From NCBI RefSeq assembly GCF_038502225.1, contig NW_027195405.1:53501-117500 (forward strand): 64,000 bases of DNA, read 5' to 3'. The notes beneath the pieces were generated by a model. The model did not search any database, was not told the DNA's origin, and saw only the letters and a list, made by a program, of their open reading frames with translations. This DNA comes from Cherax quadricarinatus (Eukaryota > Arthropoda > Malacostraca > Decapoda > Parastacidae). A program made the translations under genes and the position numbers. Below, piece after piece: positions 51,660-59,800 of this stretch (positions within the stretch are counted from its first letter, which is position 1; each line of letters begins with the position of its first letter).

Positions 51660-53813
51660 ATGGCAGATGGGGGTTCAGGAGAGTCTGGTTCAGTGTTAAC
51701 AAAATTAAGACGATCAGTAGCGGCATACAAAGGGCATCTGAACAGAATGCGCAACAGGTGCAAGGCTACTTGCCAACGCAGTAACGTAGACTGCGATGAT
51801 TTGCAAGACTGCTTGAAGAGTTTGGGGGAAAAATGGGAAGCCTATGAACAAGCATTCTCAGCATATGAGCTACAGGCTATTGAGGATGATGAATCCCAGG
51901 GTAGTCTTCAACAGGCTCTGGACGAATTCACTAAGGATGATGTAGATTGTCATCAGGAGATGAATATGTACAAAGATAAGTTAAGTACATTAAAGGCTAG
52001 TATTCCAAGGGTGGTGTCAAACACCGCAGGTATCCCAAACAGCCACACACCTGTCAATATGTTGCCCAGGTTGCCCCAGTTGAATTTACCAACGTTCGAC
52101 GGAACCTTAACAGAGTACATTGCTTTCTGGGATCAGTTTAAAGCCCAGATAGATGACAGGAACGATTTGTCAGATGCCGTCAAATTGCAGTATTTGCGGT
52201 CGCAGCTCAAGGGTAAAGCCTTAGACCTGGTCCGGCACTACCAGATTACCGACACTAATTACCAACATGCCAAAGACCAATTAGAAGACATGTTTGGCAA
52301 CACTGGAGAGATAAAGGTAGCTATACTTTATCGGTTGTTGGATCTAGAGGCTTGCCGACATGACCGTCAAAGAATAGAGAAGTTCCGTATTGAAATTATG
52401 AGCTTGACAAATAGTTTCAGAGATTTGCATGATGAGGATGATTCAGAATGGGTCCTTAGCCAGGTGATTCAGAGGAAACTGGCTAGCACTACAGTGCATG
52501 AGTTACACTTAAAATATCAGACGAATAGGTTCACGATAAAACAAATCGTTGAGGGGTTGGGAGATCTCGTTTCTCATTTGAGTATAGGTGTGAGAGAAGA
52601 GTCACCACCAACGCCACATAAAAACACAGACAGTCACTCAAAGATCTCGAGAGATCAGTCTAAAGCTCGTATGACTAACGTTGGAGTGTACTATGGTAAA
52701 GAGGTGTCTAAGGTAAGAACCTCTAAGCAGAACCTCAGAGGCACTCATGCCAGAATATGCGTGTTCTGCGAAGGCGAACATGCTAGCACGAGTTGCTCGG
52801 AGTATATGACACTGAGCAGTAGGCAACAGAGACTAAGGGAGTTGAGACTCTGCTTCAAGTGTTGTGGGGAACACTATGCGAGAGACTGTGGCACCCAGCT
52901 CAGTGAGTGTCGAGTCTGTTGCAAAGGTAAGCACCATACTGCACTATGTCCCAATAATTTAAGGGAACCCCAGGCTAGTTGGGATATCTCTCAGGTAGAG
53001 ATAGAAAGTGAGTCCGAGCCTGAAATGGTAGCCAGCGTGATTAGTGGGAGTGAAGTCTCTAATCTGAGTGAGAATCACGGAGGTGCTGCCCTACCTACAG
53101 TCATGGCAAAGGTTGTGAATGGGCACAGGTCCGAAACAACCCGATTATTCTTTGACCCAGGAGCACAAGTATCCTTGATAACAAAGAAGTTGGTGGCTAA
53201 ATTAAAGTTGAAGGCCACAAAGAAAGTTAGTATGATGTTGGGAGGGGCTATAAGTCAGGTCCCACCCAAATCTTATGATGTGGTGGATGTCACAGTCAAA
53301 TTAGGTGGACATCGCAGAGACATTACAGCCTTGGTGGTAGAGACATTACCCAGGGCAATTACAGCGAGAGGTCTAGCTGCAGCAGCTAAGCGATTGAAAG
53401 ACCTTGACGTGAAGCTGGCAGACCAGGGAATTACCACTGACACAGTCAGAAATGTAGGTATCCTGGTGGGATCCAATCATATAGATGACTTCCTGTCTAC
53501 ACGACGGACGTTTAGGGAAGGAATTGGGTTATACAGATCCCCAGTAGGATACATCATAGGCGGCCGGATTCCACCTGAATTCCCTGCCACGCCAGATAGA
53601 GGAGAAGCTGTCCCCATGATAGCTGGGGGAATAGTGATAATGAGTACCAGTATACACGATGAACCGCCAGGGAGGCTGAACCAGGTAGGGAGTGACGAAC
53701 ACTCGGCCACCTTGGGAAAACACTTTTACAGGGTACGTAAAGAGGGAGATAGATTGCCTTTAAATCCAGGGAACCTCGTAACAGTGGGAGGAAAGGCTAC
53801 CAGGGCCACATAA
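51660..53813 (+). CDS. BEL/Pao-type gag with zinc knuckles and retropepsin-like region (pol enzymes absent)
   Basis: The 717-codon uninterrupted ORF starts at ATG (MADGGSGESG). Residues about 10-115 are helical, possibly coiled coil. Residues 139-305 match the DUF1759 gag region typical of Pao/BEL elements: LPTFDG, FWDQFKAQID, KLQYLRSQLKGKAL and YQHAKDQLEDMFG. Three zinc knuckles follow: C367-C370-H374-C379, C398-C401-H405-C410 (both C-x2-C-x3-H-x4-C) and C417-C420-H425-C430 (C-x2-C-x4-H-x4-C). A DUF1758-like aspartic protease starts at about 480, with FFDPGAQVSLI carrying Asp499, then ILVGSNHIDDFL and YIIGGRIP at 601-638. The usual active-site triplet is Asp-Ser/Thr-Gly and here it is Asp-Pro-Gly, so protease activity is doubtful. 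Related elements carry RT, RNase H and integrase in the same frame, making a much longer polyprotein. Here the ORF stops instead, probably because of an internal deletion. Confidence 0.9.
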   Translation: MADGGSGESGSVLTKLRRSVAAYKGHLNRMRNRCKATCQRSNVDCDDLQDCLKSLGEKWEAYEQAFSAYELQAIEDDESQGSLQQALDEFTKDDVDCHQEMNMYKDKLSTLKASIPRVVSNTAGIPNSHTPVNMLPRLPQLNLPTFDGTLTEYIAFWDQFKAQIDDRNDLSDAVKLQYLRSQLKGKALDLVRHYQITDTNYQHAKDQLEDMFGNTGEIKVAILYRLLDLEACRHDRQRIEKFRIEIMSLTNSFRDLHDEDDSEWVLSQVIQRKLASTTVHELHLKYQTNRFTIKQIVEGLGDLVSHLSIGVREESPPTPHKNTDSHSKISRDQSKARMTNVGVYYGKEVSKVRTSKQNLRGTHARICVFCEGEHASTSCSEYMTLSSRQQRLRELRLCFKCCGEHYARDCGTQLSECRVCCKGKHHTALCPNNLREPQASWDISQVEIESESEPEMVASVISGSEVSNLSENHGGAALPTVMAKVVNGHRSETTRLFFDPGAQVSLITKKLVAKLKLKATKKVSMMLGGAISQVPPKSYDVVDVTVKLGGHRRDITALVVETLPRAITARGLAAAAKRLKDLDVKLADQGITTDTVRNVGILVGSNHIDDFLSTRRTFREGIGLYRSPVGYIIGGRIPPEFPATPDRGEAVPMIAGGIVIMSTSIHDEPPGRLNQVGSDEHSATLGKHFYRVRKEGDRLPLNPGNLVTVGGKATRAT

Positions 53814-54082
53814 GTGGGCCACTGGGTGAGAAAGTACGGAGCCACTCAGTCAAGGCTAGACATACGAAAGATGTTAAAGTTAAAGGAAAGGGTGCTAAGA
53901 CCACCGGAACCAACAAGTTTACACCCCCAGAGGTCCACGCAGGGGAAACTGGATGGTTGAAGTTAGACCGGAGTCTGCTCGACGAGAGTGGCCGGACGGC
54001 ACTCGTGTCCAGGGTCCGCTGTGGGGGCTCGCGGAAGGTGAACTTGATTTAGACTTAGCGCCTACCTTCCCCGGCGGGAGGA
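53814..54082 (+). other. Residual 3' internal region of the BEL/Pao-like element, with polypurine tract
   Basis: These 269 bp lie between the gag-protease stop and the 3' LTR. I cannot recognise reverse transcriptase, RNase H or integrase motifs in any frame. A short frame from 53953 runs across the LTR boundary and might be the remnant pol C-terminus, but that is unproven. The GGCGGGAGGA next to the LTR start (54073-54082) is a plausible polypurine tract for plus-strand priming. Confidence 0.6.
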
Positions 54083-55096
54083 TGTGGAAATTTATTTGGT
54101 CCCTAAAGTTCCACAGGACAGATCCAGCATGGCCGTACTGGACGGCTGAGCTGGGCGGCCCTTAAAACCCTCCCAGACAAACAGCATTCTCTCTCGTTGG
54201 CATGGATTGTTGGTAAGGTTATTTAATTTATAGATTTACTCTTCAGGGAAGGAGTAGGTAGTTTTACTGTTAGTAAATTAATATTAGGTTTACTAAGGCA
54301 ACTGTAGAAAATAATAATGTAGACCTAAGACCTTAACATAGGTAGTAATAGGCCGATAATGTCGGCAAACACTAGGATAAGTTAGCTAGGGAGAACTGGC
54401 AGCCCTAGTTTGAACGAAGAGACGAGGGTCTGGAAGAGGGACCAGCTCGTTCTTCTTAAGACAGACACCAACTGGACAAGACGTGCCGTGATCAGCAGAC
54501 GGCGCCCCCCACATGTCTTCACATCTGAGACCTGGGAAAATCTGATAGAGGCACCTCGATGTACCGTAGATGACCTCCTCCGTCAGGCCCATACAGTAAG
54601 AGAAGACCACTATTTCTCGTAGAATTCTGGCCAGTGTCTGGAGAGTTTGTGAGTTGAGTTTTGACTGTGGGCCCGGTTGCAACAGGTTGAGCATGCCCAG
54701 TAAGTACCAGTGTCTCAGAGCAGTCTGGAAGCTAGTGTCTGAGTCTGCATAGTTATACTAGGGGATACATACCCTCTTGGATATAGGAATTTCTGAAGTG
54801 CAGGCAGGACACTAATTACGAGTTAAGGCTCCCGGTTGCACGTGGTTTCTGAGGGAAAGTCCAGAGGGGCTAAGGCTAAGCTTAGGGAAGTTGAAGATCA
54901 GGATATATGCTGCAACACCAAGTAAGTTAGTCCTTTATACGTGCATGCAGGCGAGTTTTCTTGCAATTCCAATCATTTGTGAAAATCTGTCCTATAAGCC
55001 ACTTGTGAGGGTGAGGTACCCACCTCAGAGCTCGGTGTCAACAGAGTTTGCCAGGGTAGGTGACTCACTTGGAGGCAGCCCACAGAAATTTTCACA
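54083..55096 (+). repeat. 3' LTR of BEL/Pao-like element
   Basis: This 1014-bp direct repeat of 49642-50671 has the same TGTGGAAA start and TTTTCACA end. It lacks a 15-bp segment near 54820 that is present in the 5' copy. The remaining differences are about 13 substitutions by eye and a one-base change in a C-run. Confidence 0.92.
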
Positions 55097-55101
55097 GTGT
55101 C
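55097..55101. repeat. Target-site duplication, right copy (BEL/Pao insertion)
   Basis: GTGTC follows the 3' LTR, against GTGGC before the 5' LTR. The CR1-like LINE resumes directly after it. Confidence 0.65.
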
Positions 55102-55135
55102 TGTGGCTACCCAGGTTTTTCCATGGCCTGGATGT

Positions 55136-56106
55136 TTAGTATCTTTTTGTCCCCTTTAGATGGTGTGCCTGGCAATTTAAATTATAGCACAGGCTTTCCT
55201 GTACTGAAAAGGGACACATTTCAGGGTGAAAAAGCTTACAGGATGGGAGTTTGCAGTTTCCTGTTGCCATATGGGCACGGCATTTTCTAGGGTGGTCATA
55301 GTTGCACGTCCCATCTGTTTTTCTAGATTTCCCATGCCTGCAGATACCAAGTGCATAGTATGTGCACAGGCTTGGTTTCCATTTGCCTTGGGTTTCTGTG
55401 ACTGTATTCCCTGTTGGTGCATGTTTACCTGTCTTATTCCTATCCTCACTAGCACCAACAATGGAGCTCTCACCAGTTGTTTTTGGTGATGTATCCTCAC
55501 TATTGCTAGTGGAGTCCTCTTGTTTGCTATTTTATGTGGTATTACTAGTTTGTCCTTGACTGCGCTTGTTTTCCCACTACAGTTCCTGTCTCCCATGAGG
55601 TCATTTATATGCATTCCCTCATGCGTATATTTCCTGACTACCTGGACAAAATCTCCAGCTTCACCATTACTGTCTCCCAGGACAGCACCTCCAGCTTCAC
55701 CATTACTGTCTACCAGGATAGCACTATCAGCCCCACATTTCCTGACTATCAGGGCATCACCTCCAGCCTTACAGTTTCTGACTACATGGCCAGCACCAAG
55801 GGCGATACCATCCAGCCCAGACTTTTTATTCTCGCATCTGTTATAGAATGCTTCCAGGTTTTCTATGAAGTCTGCTTTGATTTTATCATCTTTTAATACC
55901 AATGTGATTTTAGTCCACAGATTTATCTCATTTGGGCATACCCAAAAACACTTCCCTGATTTAATACTGCTTGTAGCTAGTTCTTGGATATCTGCACAAG
56001 AGGCGTGACACCAATTTTCACAAAAATTACAATTTATCCATGCGGAAGCCCGTTTGTGTGACTGCAGACTACATAATGTGATTTGAATGGTTGATTTACT
56101 GTAATT
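55136..56106 (-). pseudogene. CR1-like LINE ORF1: PHD-like finger and CCCH-like zinc fingers (frameshifted)
   Basis: The minus-strand frame is open from 56106. Near its start it reads INCNFCENWCHASCADIQEL and then CFWVCP, a PHD-like Cys/His pattern. A middle region follows with repeated GDSNGEAG-type motifs. It loses frame near 55370 by a net one-base indel and ends as an open frame at 55177. The adjacent frame continues the zinc-binding part: YYALGICRHGKSRKTDGTC, NYDHPRKC, CKLPSCKLFHPEMC and CYNLNCQAHH, closing with TAA at 55136-55138. Known CR1-group ORF1 proteins bind RNA as chaperones and some carry PHD fingers. This copy would be non-functional unless frameshifted. No ATG start is evident. 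Confidence 0.75.
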
Positions 56107-56849
56107 CTACTAGTAACCTCTTGAATATTCCACTAATAACCTCCTTAAAGTGAAGCTCTAGATATTTGTATTTCTATTTCTAACTGTACTTGTATATTAA
56201 TACAGCTTACCGGAACGTTTGTTTTATATTTATTGTTTGTGTTTGATAAGGGCGCCTACAACCCCATCCGTTTACAGTCTGTTTTATTGTTCAACGAATC
56301 CGTTTGAAACCGGTCAAGGGTTCAGACCAGTCAAGGGTTCGGACCAGTCAAGGGTTCGGAACCACTCGGATCTGATCACTGGGTCACTTATTTAAAACAT
56401 ACTGGTTTGTTATTTGGGCTAACACAATGAGGATCTACTGGAAATTATCTAACCGAGTAATATGTGATTTGATTGATACAAAAGTATAATTTGCGTGTTG
56501 AAGAACCGGTGATTGCTGGCAGCTCCTACAATGACGAACGGTCGAGCCTCAACCCTTGTTTATCGATCACTGTATCTAGCTTTTCTAGGTTTTTGCTTCC
56601 GTATCCACCACAATAAATGCAATATTATCACTATAGTTGACTGGTGGAAATTTTTGGAGGAAAGACGCTTTGTCTGAAGAAATATTTGCTTCTCGTTGTG
56701 TATATTGCGACCGCTGGTAACTAAAGGTTATATGAATTTCACAGTATACGTCTGGTATTTCAAGAAAAGAGAAACTAATGAAAGTCACTCCACTCCACTA
56801 AGTACCATTATATTACTGGTTAGTTGCTACTACAACACTGTTTTTTCCT
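56107..56849. other. Stretch with no recognisable gene
   Basis: These 743 bp lie between the LINE ORF1 remnant and the 33-bp array. A short minus-strand frame (56788-56585) begins with GTG and shows no recognisable domain, so I do not call it. The stretch may be the 5' untranslated part of the CR1-like LINE or older flanking DNA. The only structure seen is a short tandem repeat at 56312-56362. Confidence 0.6.
56312..56362 (+). repeat. Three copies of a 17-bp tandem repeat
   Basis: Units at 56312, 56329 and 56346 each contain GTCAAGGGTTC followed by AGACC, GGACC or GGAACC. They are near-identical, in direct orientation, with no coding frame. Confidence 0.8.
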
Positions 56850-59800
56850 ATTATATGTGAGGTACACTAGCAGGCCAGGAAGATTTTATGGAGATACACT
56901 AGCAGGCCAGGAAGATTATATGGAGGTACACTAGCAGGCCAGGAAGATTATATGGAGGCACACAAACAGGCCAGGAAGATTATATGGAGGCACACAAGCA
57001 GGCCAGGAAGATTATATGTGAGGTACACTAGCTGGCCAGGAAGATTATGTGTGAGGTACACTAGCAGACCAGGAAGATTATATGTGAGGTACACTAGCAG
57101 ACCAGGAAGATTATATGTGAGGTACACTAGCAGGGTAGGAAGATTATATGCGAGGTACACTAGAAGGCCAGGAAGAATATATGTGAGGTACACTAGCAGG
57201 CCAGGAAGATTATATGCGAGGTACACTAGCAGGCCAGGAAGATTATATGGAGGTACACTAGCAGGCCAGGAAGATTATGTGGAGGCGCACTAGCAGGCCA
57301 GGAAGATTATATGTGAGGTACACTAGCAGGCCAGGAAGATTATGTGTGAGGTACACTAGCAGGCCAGGAAGACTATATGTGAGGTACACTAGCAGGCCAG
57401 GAAGATTATATGTGAGGTACACTAGCAGGCCAGGAAGATTATATGTGAGGTACACTAGCAGGCCAGGAAGATTATATGCGAGGTACACTAGCAGGCCAGG
57501 AAGATTATATGTGAGGTACACTAGCAGGCCAGGAAGATTATATGCGAGGTACACTAGCAGGCCAGGAAGATTATATGTGAGGTACACTAGCAGGCCAGGA
57601 AGAATATATATGAAGTACACTAGCAGACCCGGAAGATTATATGTGAGGTACACTAGCAGGCCAGGAAGATTATATGTGAGGTACACTAGCAGGCCAGGAA
57701 TATTATATGTGAGGTACACTATGAGGCCAGGAAGATTACATGTGAGGTACACTAGCAGGCCAGGAAGATTATATGCGAGGAACACTAGCAGGTCAGGAAG
57801 ATTATAAGCGAGGTACACTAGCAGGTCAGGAAGATTATATGTGAGGTACACTAGCAGGCCAGGAAGATTATATGCGAGGTACACTAGCAGGCCAGGAAGA
57901 TTATATGGAGGTACACCAGCAGGCCAGGAAGATTATATGTGAAGTACACTAGCAGGCCAGGAAGATTATATGTGAGGTACACTAGCAGGCCAGGAAGATT
58001 ATATGCGAGGTACACTAGCAGGCCATCAAGAATATATGCGAGGTATACTAGCAGGCCAGGAAGATTATATGCGAGGTACACTAGCAGACCAGGAAGATTA
58101 TATGCGAGGTACACTAGCAGGCCAGGAAGATTATGTGTGAGGTACACTAGCAGGCCAGGAAGATTATATGTGAGGTACACTAGCAGACCAGGAAGATTAT
58201 ATGTGAGGTACACTAGCAGGCCAGGAAGATTATATGTGAGGTACACTAGCAGGCCAGGAATATTATATGTGAGGTACACTATGAGGCCAGGAAGATTATA
58301 TGCGAGGTACACTAGCAGGCCAGGAAGATTGTATGCGAGGTACACTAGCAGGTCCGGAAGATTATATGCGAGGTACACTAGCAGGTCAGGAAGATTATAT
58401 GTGAGGTACACTAGCAGGCCAGGAAGATTATATGCGAGGTACACTAGCAGGCCAGGAAGATTATATGCGAGGTACACTAGCAGGCCAGGAAGATTATATG
58501 TGAGGTACACTAGCAGGGTAGGAAGATTATATGCGAGGTACACTAGAAGGCCAGGAAGATTATATATGAGGTACACTATGAGGCCAGGAAGATTATATGT
58601 GAGGTACACTAGCAGGCCAAGAAGATTATATGGAGGTACAACAGCAGGCCAGGAAGATTATATGCGAGGTACACTAGCAGGCCATGAAGATTATATGCGA
58701 GGTACACTAGCAGGCCAAGAAGATTATATGGAGGTACAACAGCAGGCCAGGAAGATTATATGCGAGGTACACTAGCAGGCCAGGAACATTATATGCGAGG
58801 TACACTAGCAGGTCAGAAAGATTATATGCGTGGTACACTAGCAGGTCAGGAAGATTATATGTGAGGTACACTAGCAGGCCAGGAAGATTATATGCGAGGT
58901 ACACTAGCAGGCCAGGAAGATTATATGGAGGTACAACAGCAGGCCAGGAAGATTATATGTGAGGTACACTAGAAGGCCAGGAACATTATATGTGAGGTAC
59001 ACTAGCAGGCCAGGAAGATTATATGCGAGGTACACTAGCAGGCCAGGAAGATTATATGTGAGGTACACTAGCAGGCCAGGAAGAATATATATGAAGTACA
59101 CTAGCAGACCAGGAAGATTATATGTGAGGTACACTAGCAGGCCAGGAAGATTATATGTGAGGTACACTATGAGGCCAGGAAGATTATATGTGAGGTACAC
59201 TAGCAGGCCAGAAGATTATATGCGAGGTACACTAGCAGGTCAGGAAGATTATATGCGAGGTACACTAGCAGGTCAGGAAGATTATATGTGAGGTACACTA
59301 GCAGGCCAGGAAGATTATATGTGAGGTACACTAGCAGGCCAGGAAGATTATATGGAGGTACACCAGCAGGCCAGGAAGATTATATGTGAAGTACACTAGC
59401 AGGCCAGGAAGATTATATGTGAGGTACACTAGCAGGCCAGGAAGATTATGTGTGAGGTACACTAGCAGGCCAGGAAGACTATATGTGAGGTACACTAGCA
59501 GGCCAGGAAGATTATATGTGAGGTACACTAGCAGGCCAGGAAGATTATATATGAGGTACACTAGCAGGCCAGGAAGATTATATGCGAGGTACACTAGCAG
59601 GCCAGGAAGATTATATGTGAGGTACACTAGCAGGCCAGGAAGATTATATGCGAGGTACACTAGCAGGCCAGGAAGATTATATGTGAGGTACACTAGCAGG
59701 CCAGGAAGAATATATATGAAGTACACTAGAAGACCCGGAAGATTATATGTGAGGTACACTAGCAGGCCAGGAAGATTATATGTGAGGTACACTAGCAGGC

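Larger units (their letters stand above)
49642..55096 (+). mobile_element. BEL/Pao-like LTR retrotransposon, internally deleted (non-autonomous)
   Basis: Two direct repeats of about 1 kb (49642-50671 and 54083-55096), both starting TGTGGAAA and ending TTTTCACA, bracket a 3.4-kb internal region. That region holds one ORF with a DUF1759-type gag, three zinc knuckles and a retropepsin-like region (51660-53813). No reverse transcriptase, RNase H or integrase is present. Only 269 bp separate the ORF from the 3' LTR. By eye the LTRs differ at about 13 substitutions, a 15-bp deletion in the 3' LTR and a 1-bp indel, roughly 1.3 percent, so the insertion is relatively young. It interrupts the minus-strand CR1-like LINE just after that element's ORF1. 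It would need pol enzymes from a related element to transpose. Confidence 0.9.
55097..56106 (-). mobile_element. CR1/Jockey-like LINE, 5' segment (ORF1 region)
   Basis: This is the 5' portion of the minus-strand LINE, continuing from 49641 across the BEL/Pao insertion. It contains most of ORF1. The true 5' end is not clear. The coding frame is closed above 56109, and the sequence beyond may be the element's 5' untranslated region or unrelated flank. Confidence 0.75.

Noticed and set aside
56585..56788. Minus-strand 67-codon frame
   Set aside because: It starts with GTG, has no recognisable domain and no supporting neighbour.
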